Assembly: GCA_036674765.1 (NCBI GenBank)
Contig: JARVKI010000013.1
Location: 372,001-436,000 of the forward strand
DNA: 64,000 bases
From: Seiridium cupressi
Lineage: Eukaryota; Ascomycota; Sordariomycetes; Amphisphaeriales; Sporocadaceae
Direction: 5' to 3'
Part shown: one piece after another, positions 1 to 10,500 of the stretch
How positions within the stretch are numbered: position 1 is the stretch's first letter
Layout: each line of letters opens with the position of its first letter
Position numbers and translations under genes: made by a program
Notes under the pieces: generated by a model
What the model was told of the DNA's origin: nothing
What the model saw: the letters and a program-made list of their open reading frames with translations, nothing else
The model's database searches: none

Positions 1-202
1 ATATGCATCGAGGACTGTCCCATCCATCCCAGCCTTCGACATCTTCTCTGATCTAAACCTCGGCAATATATCTATCACCATAAGCCACACCTTCCTATCT
101 ATCCAGGGAATCCTATTATAAACCTCTGGGCACATACCGACCCAGAGACCAACGGTTCACGAACTGATTCACCAAGAATACGTACACACGCATTTCACTA
201 CA

Positions 203-667
203 ATGAGCCTTACTGCCCATCCGGTTCCTCTCACCTTGGAGAACCTCAAGGCCTTCTCGCCGTCACTATCCCATCCCTACTCAGCTGCTCCATCCTCCAC
301 CGCCTCGGAAAATGACGGAGCCTCGGTCTTCTCTGACCTTCACAGCGCCATGTCCTCCACATCCAGCGCACCCGAAGACGAGGCAGCGCCATTCACCGTC
401 CAGTCGTCGACGGGCGAGAGCATCACAGTCTACGAGTCCCTGGAGCAAGCAGTGCGCTACAGTCTCCTGCGAGCCGACCAGGAGAGGCGGAGCGAGGAAG
501 AGTCCATGCGGTTCGCCTATGCGCCGCTCACAGTGCCTGCGTCCTCCGCAGCACCCGCGGCGGTGCTGTCTGCCTCGGATGCAGGGGGCGCAGGACTAGA
601 GGCGGGGTTTGGGGACAGTGAGGGGGACGGGGATGAGGACGAGGATGCTTATTTCTCCATGGGCTGA
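203..667 (+). CDS. Small acidic protein of unknown function, 154 aa
   Basis: A single-exon frame opens with an ATG in good context (caATGAG) and ends at TGA. I do not recognise the family. The protein is rich in Ser, Ala and Pro in its first third. A more ordered stretch around residues 62-105 (TVQSSTGESITVYESLEQAV, then an Arg/Glu-rich helix-like segment) is followed by a Gly/Asp/Glu run (residues about 133-149) and a short FSMG end. There is no signal peptide or membrane segment. The conserved-looking central block and codon use argue for a real gene, but no function can be inferred. It is followed by about 600 bp before the convergent acyl-CoA ligase gene. The 202 bases upstream show nothing beyond ordinary leader sequence. 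Confidence 0.6.
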   Translation: MSLTAHPVPLTLENLKAFSPSLSHPYSAAPSSTASENDGASVFSDLHSAMSSTSSAPEDEAAPFTVQSSTGESITVYESLEQAVRYSLLRADQERRSEEESMRFAYAPLTVPASSAAPAAVLSASDAGGAGLEAGFGDSEGDGDEDEDAYFSMG

Positions 668-1261
668 TTAAGTTGGACCCTTTCGAGCCCAGACTACAAT
701 TGTGTGGGCATTGATTTGTGGCGTTTCCGGAGCAGGACACGGAAGTGCTGTCACTCTTGAGATTTTAGCGATTGGGTCGTTTTCATTGTATGGACACGGG
801 GATTTTGAACAGGGTTTACATGGCGTTTGAGGGGACCCCAGGATTCCGGGAAGAATCTACTCGGTGATTTTAAGTTTGAAAGACGGTCAGATTCGATCAT
901 TCTAGCGCAAAGATACCCAAAACAGAAATGAATTTGTACACTCTAACGATATTTGGCATTTACCGTGGGTCACGGGTGTCCTCAGATGACTGACTAGTGT
1001 AGTCGCAGAAGTTCGTATGACATGGCATCGTACGTGATAGTACGGGGTCGTCAGTTACTCGAAGATGCTTGCTCTTTGAGCTTGTATAGACTACGGATCA
1101 ATCATGATGCCGAATCTAGATTGTTGTCTTTGCCATTTTCCCACTCCCTTCTATGACTTTCAAAGCGAAATCTATGGTCTTGCTCCGCTCGCAATCTGTT
1201 CTCGCGCGACCTCTTAACCGTGGGCCAAATACGATCGTCTAAGCCTATTGATGTAATCTCT
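668..1261. other. Intergenic, convergent gene ends
   Basis: This is the 3' flank shared by the small acidic protein gene (+) and the acyl-CoA ligase gene (-). I see no coding frame, RNA gene or repeat in it. Confidence 0.6.
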
Positions 1262-3076
1262 CTACAGCTTCGCCTTGGGCTTGTCCTGCTTCATCATGGT
1301 TTCCGCTACAATGCGTCTTTGAATCTTGCCTGTCGCCGTCTTAGGCATGACATCGGTGAAGTAAATCTGCTTGTCATTAGTGTTTCCCTTTTCAGTGTGT
1401 TGCTCTTCTCTGTTAAAACTCACCTTTCGTGGTAGCTTGAACTTTGCAACTCTCTCCGCCATCCACTTCCGTAACTCCTCTTCGTCCAGTTTCTCCCCTG
1501 TCTTTCTCACGATTGCGACGCCAACATCCTGGCCATACATCTCGTCCGGGATGGCGAAGCTGACGGCTTCACTTACTGCCGTGTGTCTAGTCATGACATT
1601 GTCCAGCTCAATGGGGCTGATCTTCTCTCCTCCTTTGTTGATCAACTCCTTGATGCGTCCTGTAATGACAATGTAGCCATCCTCGTCCTTCTTGCCCTGG
1701 TCGCCCGTGCGGAAGAAGCCGTTCTTGGTATATCCCTCTGCATTGGCTTTGGGGTTGTTGAGATAGCCTTTTGTCACATTCTCACCCTTGATGCATATCT
1801 CGCCCTCGGCACCCTGGGGCAGCTCCTCTTCAGCATCATTGAGGATCCTGACCTCCACGTCTTGACCCAACCCAACGGTACCAGGCTTTCGCTTCGCAGG
1901 CGGAAGTGGATTGGACGTCATTTGGTGTGCGGCTTCGGTCATAGCGTATGCCTCAAGAACAGGAGCCTTCAAGGCCGCCTCCAGCCTTTCAAAGACAGCA
2001 GGTGAAAGGGGCGAAGAGCATGAGCGAATGAAACGGATCTTCGGTAGGGGGTTGGGCACAGGAGATTTCAGAAGAATCTGATGAATTGTCGGTACTGCGG
2101 TATACCAATTCGCCTGATGTGTCTGGAAGTCAACCCAGAAATCGGAGGCGGAAAACTTGGCAGGGACGATCATGGAGCCTCCAGAGTAGAGCGGCGCTAG
2201 AAGGGCACAGAGGAGACCATGAACGTGGAAGAGCGGCATCACGAGCATGGTTCGATCGTCTGGGGTGAGTTTGTATGTGTTCTGAATGTTCCCTGCGTGT
2301 GTGTTAGCCGTGAAAATCCAATATAGCCAAGCCAAGAGCTGCATGGAGCTTCTGCTGCAGCACTTGGCACCTCACATACCCATGGTTCGGACTAGGTTGC
2401 GATGCGTCAATGGAACCTTCATACCCAGCATCAGTATGGGCGTGATGATTCGAGTCTCGAGTAAAAACTTACAACTTTGGGCCTCGACGTCGTCCCACTG
2501 TGAAAGACCTGTCAATATTTTGCTATCGTAACTAGAATCGTCCAAACCTCAGCGGACTTACCTCGTGTGCAGCACCAAGGCAACATCATCAGTCTGCGGC
2601 TTCAACACCTCCTGCTTGCCTTTGCCCTTCAGCTGCCCGAGGTCCTTGACGTCCAACGCAACCTCCTTCTTCAGCTCATCCCAATAGCACTCAGCAATGG
2701 CGGCGTTGAACTTCCTGGCCGCCCTCACAGCCGGTGCATCGGCCTCGTACGCACCACGCGGCACTAGTACAATGGCGGACTTGATGTCCTCAATGTAAAA
2801 CTCGAACTCGTCCTGCTTGTAGGCCGGGTTGAGAGGTGCGGCGATGCCACGCTGCCACGCAGTAGCCTCGAACGACACAATGAACTCGTATGAGTTGATC
2901 ACGGCGATAGAGACGGGCGAAGCGTGGCCGATGCCGATCGCGGCCAGCTTTCGCTGGAACGATGAGCACTCGGCTGCGAGGTCTTTGTACGCTACCGTGA
3001 GGGCATGGGGCTTGGAGGGAATGATGACAGCTGTGGACTGCGGTTCACCCCGGATTGCGGTCTGAAGAGTAGCCAT
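1262..3076 (-). CDS. pcs60: Peroxisomal acyl-CoA ligase, Pcs60/oxalyl-CoA synthetase type, 517 aa
   Basis: ATP-dependent adenylate-forming enzyme that activates a carboxylic acid to its CoA thioester. Yeast Pcs60 and plant AAE3 of this family use oxalate; the substrate here is inferred. Exons on the minus strand: 3076-2562, 2497-2473, 2416-2380, 2292-1424 and 1369-1262 (518 codons including stop). Core motifs: SGTTSRPKVVP (172-182) spanning two introns, FHVHG, AYAMTEAAHQM, FFRTGDQG, GRIKELINKGGEKISP, and MPKTATGK (490-497) carrying the catalytic lysine. The protein ends in AKL, a canonical PTS1, so it should act in the peroxisome. The second exon has 25 nt and the third 37 nt. The last intron (1370-1423, 54 bp) is a multiple of three and stop-free, so a naive reading runs straight through it; homologues lack that insert just before the MPKTATGK motif. 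The start is the first ATG of exon 1 (MATLQTAIRG). Confidence 0.93.
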
Positions 3077-3641
3077 CTTGTACGCCGAATATCAGCTTTT
3101 GTATCCCGTAGCTGCCAAGGATGTCCGGCGAGAGGCAGTGAACGACAGTGTCTACGAAGAATATAACAACAAAGAGAAGAAATCTAATGACCAATCTAGA
3201 TCCAGAGTCTATACGATGGAAAGAAAACTATCTACGAAAGTGAAAGATAAAAGAGAAACAGCTCAAGTATCCCGTCAAGTGTATTCCTAGAATCCGACAA
3301 ATATCTCGCATGAAAGGAAACTAAAAGGTTAGACGTTGGGTCATGCCACTTGACAGCGTAAGATCAGCATCTCCGGCACGGTATCAGACCATGGAATGTC
3401 TTACGCTATCGGGCCTCCCTGGGGCTTTAGCAGTGGGGAGCTGTTTTGGGGGACCCGATCCCTGTAGAACCCCAATTGCCCAACGCCTATAGGCCTAAGC
3501 TCAAGCTGCAGGTCTAGGTCGAGCTTTGATTGTCCCACCTCGGCGCAACGAGGCTGAAGATATTCTCAGAGTTCTTTCTCGTCAAGCGACTCCGTGAGAC
3601 ATAGATTGTGCAGCAACATTTCTCCTTGCGTACTTGCGACT
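3077..3641. promoter_or_regulatory. Divergent promoter region between acyl-CoA ligase and G-patch gene
   Basis: This 565 bp stretch lies between two divergent start codons and must carry both promoters and leaders. I see no coding frame of note and no clear TATA element. Confidence 0.45.
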
Positions 3642-5248
3642 ATGTCAGCACCACCCCCCAAACCTGGAGGTGGCCTGTCTCTCTACGCCGACCTCCTCGA
3701 TCCTCCAGGCGACTCGTCCGCATCAATATCACGAGCTCCCCAAGTCTCACAGCAAGCCCTCGACGCCGTGAAGGAGCAAGAGGCCGCGGCGGCCAAGAAG
3801 ACAGATGCTGCACTACGCTTTCAGCCCATACAAAATATCAGGAGGCCACAGCAGAAAACACAGAAACCAAAAACTACTTTCCCGAAACCTGCAGGCGGTG
3901 CAACAGCTACGACGACGACAAACAATGCGCCAGGTAGTGGCATTGCAGCAGGAGCTGGAGTAGGAGCGCCGCCGGCTCCGGTGAAGAGCACGCTGGCAGA
4001 CTGGGCCAACACGGAGGATGACGAGTGGATGTATGCAGGGGAGAAGAGGCCGCGGAACAACAAGAAGAAAAAGAAGACGCACGACGCGCCCGCCGAAACA
4101 GATTGGAACGAGATCTACGACCCTTCACGACCCACCAACGTGGACGAATATCTGCGCAGCGACGAGCGAATACGGGAGGTCAGAGAGTGGAAAGCCCTGC
4201 TTTATAGACATAGGAAGCCGACGGAGAGGAAACGGCAGTCTAGTTGGGACAGCGAAGAAGAGGAGGATAGGCTCATGGGTAGTACGTTCATGTCCATCCT
4301 CTTTTACGATTCCTCGAGTGACGATGCTAATATTGCGCGGCTTTTATAGACCAATTCGCTCCGCCGGCTGCATATTCTTTCGCGCCACCGCCGCCGTCAC
4401 CACCACGAGCGGCTGCGGAGCCTTTACCAGATGACAAGACCGGCGACGACGCATATGCCCGCCGGTTGGCTCTGTCACAGGGGATCCCGCCGCCTCCACC
4501 ACCACCTGAGCCAAGCCATGCCGAGCCAATACTACCACTTTCTGCGCCGCCTCCTCCACCGCCAACAGTAGATACATCGACCGTCTCTCGCGCTCCAGTT
4601 CGCTATACGCAGCCATCGCCGCCTAAGCCGGCCGAGCCAGACGCCATGGACGAAGACGTACCTGAAAAACAAGCCGAGGACGAGAACGCCTCGCAATCGA
4701 ACCGCCCAGGCAAAAAGGGGTTTGCTGCCCGGATCATGTCCAAGTATGGGTGGTCGAAAGGCCAAGGTCTCGGCGCGGAGGGGACTGGTATCGTTGCTCC
4801 TTTGCGGGTGCAAGTCGAAAAGCGCAAGAAGAAATCAGACGCCGAAGGCGGTGGATGGGCACAGCCGGGAGGACTCGGAAAGATCATACAGCCCAAGGCA
4901 AACAAGCCTGCGGACTCGTCCTCCTCCTCGGATCAGGGCGGCAAGTTCGGCCCCATGTCGAATGTCATCGTGCTCCGGCACATGTTGGACAACATCGAGA
5001 ACCTACAGCATGAGATTGAGGAGGGGCTAGGACAGGAGATAGGCGAGGAGTGCGGAGATAAATACGGACGTGTCGAACGGCTTTATGTTGATGTCACCGG
5101 TGGTTCCAGGAACGTATACATCAAATTCGTGGAGACAGTGAGCGCTCTACGAGCCGTCAACGCCTTGGATGGCAGGGTATTCGCGGGGAGCAGTATCGAG
5201 CCTAGATTCTATGATGTTGAGATGTTCGAAAAGGGTGTGTACGAATGA
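3642..5248 (+). CDS. G-patch and UHM splicing factor, SPF45/RBM17 (DRT111) type, 511 aa
   Basis: Spliceosome-associated RNA-binding protein. The SPF45 family is involved in 3' splice-site choice and in plants was first named DRT111. Exons 3642-4278 and 4350-5248; the intron (4279-4349, 71 bp) joins ATGG to ACCAATTC. The N-terminus MSAPPPKPGGGLSLYADLL matches the typical family start and is the first ATG in this frame. A Lys-rich patch lies near residue 140 and proline runs near 258-285. The G-patch begins GFAARIMSKYGWSKGQGLG (about 336-354). The C-terminal RRM-like domain (about 415-511) has the RVF signature (488-490) of a U2AF-homology motif, which binds tryptophan-containing ligand peptides in U2 factors. 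Nuclear location is expected. Its 3' end faces ecm33. Confidence 0.93.
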
Positions 5249-6291
5249 GATGAATCGGGGAGAATAAGAAAGACGATACCCCTTAGTTTGAGGATATAGA
5301 GGCAGGCTGTCGGCACTTGAATTGAGCATAAGACTTCTACATACATACAGCTTGCATTTAGCACCCTGTCATCTCAATATGTCGTAAGAAACATTATAGT
5401 TTACCTGTGCTATGCTGAATCAAGAATCATGGTTACGCATCCAAGGAGTGTTTGACTGGCACTAACTCGGGGGTATATTGGTATGCCACATATGCAGAAG
5501 CAGCAAACCTCGATCGTCTTGCCCGTCAAAGATGCTTCGCCAATATCGAGTACTTCCTTCAAGAACCATGCTACAGCGGAACGGGAACAGGCATTGTCCG
5601 AATAGAGAACAGATAACACGCTTGGAGGTTTATAAGAGTAATAAGTATCTTGCAGGAGTGATAAATAAGTATATTGGTAAAAAGGGCTAGAAGGAAGAAA
5701 AAGATGTTTTAAGGAACGCAATTACACGACATGAGTACAGCAGAAGTTGATTCATGACTGGGAGGGGAAATACAGGTTTTATAATGCATCGTATTGTTCG
5801 GCACCACAACCTAGAGGACGAAATGAAAATATTACTATCGTTTGCAGTCCATTGCAACCATTGATGTCCCACCTGTTGTCAATGTAACACGTGTATATCC
5901 CACACAAACGCCATGAACAAAGCAAGCATCCAAGTCTAGAAGCCATTCACACCAAACTTTATCGCCTCCTCGAACATGCCGCAGGGCGCCGCAGACATTG
6001 GCTGCAGTGCACCCGTCCTGGGGAGCATGAGGTATTGGCTTGCCACTGATGAGTCAGTCGACCGGTGATTGGTTCGAGGCTTGACGGCACCTCAAGGAAA
6101 TAGTGAAAGCGTCACGAGTGGAAAGTCGTTCAGTAAATGCGTCGGTATTAGTCTAGTGGATCCTTATACGTAGCCTTCGTCGCGATACCATGCAACTCGG
6201 GTGAAATGACAATGACAAGAGTTTTGATGACATTCGGAAATGAGAGGTCTGAAAAACGCCTCCGGAACCCCTCCACAATTTACCATCCATC
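5249..6291. other. Intergenic, convergent gene ends
   Basis: About 1 kb between the 3' ends of the G-patch gene (+) and ecm33 (-). Only short chance frames are present; I see no RNA gene or repeat. Confidence 0.55.
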
Positions 6292-7565
6292 TTACAAGAA
6301 GGCAACGACGAAGCCGGCGATCGAGGCCAGGCTGACCAACCACGACATACTCATGCCGGTGGCGCCGAGCACAGCACTGCTGGTATCGTTGCTGCCGGAG
6401 GTAGAGGTACCGCCGGTGGTGGAAGTATCGTTGTTGGCGTTGGCGTTGTTGCTGGTGCAAGAGTACTCGCCCTGGATCTGGCCACCGGAGCTGGGAGAGA
6501 GCTTGTCGAAGGCCTCGCAAGAGTCGGTAAGATCACCAGTGGAAGAGACATCGAAAGCACCGCGGACATCGTTGAGAGCAGGAAGGGAGACCTCGTCGAA
6601 GTCACCACGGAGTAGGACTGCGCCACCGACCATCTTCAGAGAGTCGTAGCCGTTCAGCTCCTCCATGGCAGTGTTGTTGGCAATGGTGAAGCCACCACCA
6701 ATGGACTCAAGCAGAGGCATGGAGATGTTGGTAACCTTGGAGTTGCTAACGAAGGAGACATCGCCGGACTGGACAGCAGTCAAGTTGGGGGCGCTGAACT
6801 CAGTGAAGTAGTTGGAGTCGAAGCGGATGGAGCCGTTGATGGCAGCGAGAGACTGGGCAGAGAAGCTGGTGACGTTGGAGATGGTCATGTTAGCAGCCCA
6901 GATCAAGTTAGGCATGTTGACAGCCAGGTTCTGACCGTTGGCGTTGATGTTGAGCAGGGTGGACAGGTTGTACAGCTCCGTGGTGAAGTCGGTCAGACGG
7001 TGGTTGTTGTTGATATCCATGGTGTCCAGACTGTGAATGTTGATGCCGTCCAAGCTGCTCAAGAAGGTGTCGGCAATAGAGACAGTCTTGGCGTTGACAA
7101 CACCGGGAGTACCGAAAGTGAGGGAGCCGAGGGCGTTCAACGAGGCCCAGTCGATGGAGTCCACAGAGCTCAGGGCAGTGAACGACAGAGTAGACATCAG
7201 GGTAACGTTCCTAAGACGGAATGCACCACCGATCGTGGTCAAGGAAGTGGAGGTCAAGGAGATCAAGCCTCCGTTGTTCTCAGCGATCAGGTCACCTTCG
7301 ATCTCAGTGGGTCCAGAGATATCGACCGTGTCACCGGCACCGGTGCTGATCACAACACTTCCAGAAACAGTGTCGCACGATGCGATGGCGGTGGCATCGG
7401 CGGCGGAAGCAATGGTGGCAGTGGCATCATCGCAGCCGACTGCGAGAGCACCTGAAATGGCAGAGTCAGCAAGACCGCGAAAGCTCCACAGGTTGCAGGA
7501 AAAAGAGACTTACCAGTTGCCAGGCTGAGAGCCGCAACGGCGGAGACAAACTTCTGGCTGTACAT
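6292..7565 (-). CDS. ecm33: GPI-anchored cell-wall organisation protein Ecm33, 403 aa
   Basis: Cell-surface protein of the Ecm33/Sps2 family, needed for normal wall architecture in fungi. Exons 7565-7514 and 7451-6292 on the minus strand; the 62 bp intron falls within the signal-peptide coding sequence (after MYSQKFVSAVAALSLATG), a position often seen for this gene. Residues 1-20 form a secretory signal. The mature part has receptor-L-domain-like repeats with regularly spaced Leu/Ile/Val and many N-glycosylation sequons (NVT, NLS, NMT, NLT, NNT). A Ser/Thr/Gly/Asn-rich stalk (about 348-383) leads to a C-terminal hydrophobic tail, SMSWLVSLASIAGFVVAFL, typical of a GPI-attachment signal. Length is normal for the family. 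A large gene-poor stretch lies upstream and probably contains its promoter. Confidence 0.96.
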
Positions 7566-10500
7566 TTTGAAGGACTGTAGCGTTGGGTTGGTCAGCGGGG
7601 ATCAAGAATGCTGAATGGTTGCTCGTGGAGGAGCCTGTAGAAAACAATAAATAGAACAGTGCAAAGTCGTCTTCCTACTACAGGTCGACAATTGGATCGA
7701 TGGGTAGATAGTTGTACGGCGAAGAATTGGTTCTGCAAGCTCCAAAAAGTGATGTTCCGGTGAGAGTGAAAATGGATGGATGGATTGCTTGTTGGTGATT
7801 GATTGCCAGAACGGTGACGAACAGGCTCACAAAACCAATTGCTAGTCAACGACGATCAGAGCGATACGTCAATCGAATCCAGCAGGCCCAGCTTGTCACT
7901 GCCCGCAGTTCCTTTCCGAGCAGGTGCGAGGTTGGCAAGGATAAATGTTTTGGAAGGGTCGGGGCTGGGGTTGGGATGGTGTTTTCCGACCGGAACGGCG
8001 TTTGCTGATGTGCACGAGTGGCACCTGCAGCGATAGGCGTTTGCAAATGGTACACCAAGCCCGCTACAAAGGGGTGCAGCGCAAGCTAAGCACTGCAGAT
8101 GCAGCACCGAGCTTCAAGCGCAGAGCCAGCAACGATAGTAAGCTCGGACAAACAAGGAGTTCTCCAATTGCAGATGTTCTTAGCGCTGGCGCTGCTAATG
8201 GCGGTTGGGGGACAGCAACCACCTCGCATAACACGCCGGCGACCAATTGCACCAGTCTTTTAGACTACAGTAGCCTGTATCTAGAACAGGCTTGCTTGTC
8301 CGTATGGCCGTCGCTGCCAGTCTCGCGTCGGTAGATGCCACACCAGTCGGCCGATGCATATCCCACCTCACCGAGGATTCCGATTGATGGGGGGAAGGGG
8401 GGCCAAATGAAATATGAGGATTCGTGCCGTGCTCCGGGGACCTTGCAGTCCACGCCAAAATAGAAATGGATGAGACTTCGCCTCGATGCATTGACAGCCA
8501 TCGTCATGCTAAGTCCATTGCGAGAGGGAAAGTCGGACAAATTATCACGGCGTCATATACAACGTACCTTTACAAGGACAATGTCCGGAATACTGAAATT
8601 TTTATAGGGTATAGAATGGTCTTCCTCTTATCCTCACAGCCAAATATTCAACTGTGGAGTTGATAACCGTCGCTGAGATTGAGTCGACTCGAGATAGATT
8701 GTCGTCGGGTCGGTCGGGGATTGTTGTTGTTTTGGTTTGACGGATCGCTCCTTGCACGCGAGAACTGTCGAGTCGAACGAAGGAGGAATTAAATCGAGGA
8801 AGCTATTAAGCGAGTGCTTTTCCTCTGGTACGATGAAATATCGACAAACGAATGATTCGAAGGGGAGACTGGGAAAGAAGATGGGAAAGAGAGGAAAGAA
8901 GAGTTCTTCACAGACTAGAAAAGCCGAGACGTTTTGGAATTTAGATTCAAGACTTGGACACGCCGTGGCTCATGCTTTTTGGGGGGTGTGCGAGCGGGAA
9001 AAGGGACGAGGGCGAATCCCAACCGCAAAAGAGGATCCCGTTTTGGTGCTAGACAGGGTCTACCGATGGTCCAGGGGAAGCAGAGTGGGCCGAAATGATA
9101 CCATGCCAGCATCCATCGCCCAAGCAGGGCACGCAGCAAGCTCCCACGGGCTCTCCCCAGGTCAAACCTCTCATCAGCAGAGATCCCAATCTTGTGCCAA
9201 TCAATGTGCGTCGTCCCGGTGCCATTGGCCAAGGATCTTTTTCGACTCCTTTCGATAGTCGACGCGGCAGCAGCAGAGGCAGAGGGAGGGAGAGACACCC
9301 ACACACACACATACAAGCACCTACTCGAACTCAGTCCCACAGCGCAGTCCCAGCTCCAAGCCACTCGTTTGTTCAGGCCCAAAGACACGGACGATCTTGA
9401 GGGTGGCCTGCCCCCATCTACTGGCACACTCGGTCACGGACTACCTGCGAATCAACCGTGATGCCCATAATATGCACGCAACGGCGCCACGCCCGTCCAA
9501 GGCAAGTCGAGTCACCCCGTACGCAGTGGTCCTCATATCAAAATTGATCGTACAATTGGCGAAATTGCTCTGTCCTGTCCTAGTTCGGCAAGCAGGGAAG
9601 CACATGCAAGCTGCTGCACCTCGATGGGGCCACTGAATTGCTCTATTCACCCCCTGTCGATACTTGCCAGAAACCTCTTGGCGTCGTCGAGATTGCGCGT
9701 TGAATCCGCCGGCTATCTGTCCGGAGGCAGGTTTCCCATTGGTAAGGCCTGGATGGGTACAAATGCACTTGGGGGAATCGTCATGTCCTTGGACGCGTTC
9801 CCCATCGGCACTTGGATCTTATTGCTGGACGGCGCCCTAATGGCGAGTGCAATGGCTGGTTGGATTCTGTGAGAGCTTTATCGCATGTGGAAACTTTCCA
9901 TTGGCAACACTGTCCGGTACCCACCGCGTGCCTGGCCACATCTGCAGATTCACAGACGGTACCAATCTCCGCTGCATGGATTGCTGCACAGTGAGCCAGT
10001 CAAAGCCACCGCGAAGTCGAATTCCCTGCTGTGTACTATTACATGAATTGGGGCCTACTTCCCAATCCGTTTGCTAGTCAATGAACCTTCTTCTCACATG
10101 CGCGGAATAGGTAAAACACCTCGGACCATCGACACAGGCTGGGTGTTGCTCTCGAGGACGACAGTAGCCATACAATAGAAACTGGCAAGTTCAGTTGTTC
10201 GTTCGGAGTTGCTCACTTAACTGTCTGCGCCTTTGCCGCTGACCAAAGAGCATGTCCACTCGCTCACTCTATCCACGGCTGCTGTTTCGGAGTTCCCGCG
10301 CTCTCCACCGAGCAGCTTAGTTGGCCGCGCGAGATGTCAATGATGACGACAATTATGGAATAAATCTCTGGCTGGCAGCTGGCCTATGCACTACCATCCC
10401 CCAGGTCCGCCCCTTTTTTCTTGATCGCCCAATGCAGAGCCAAGCATTCGTTGCTTTGCCGTCCAGTTTGGCGCCATCCCGCCGTCTATCTGAAGACTAA

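Noticed and set aside
9296..9312. CA dinucleotide run
   Set aside because: Too short to count as a meaningful microsatellite feature.
8737..9427. Two overlapping antisense frames of about 170 codons
   Set aside because: They lie on opposite strands over the same DNA, show no domain, have Arg/Ser/His/Cys-heavy compositions and no plausible conserved core.
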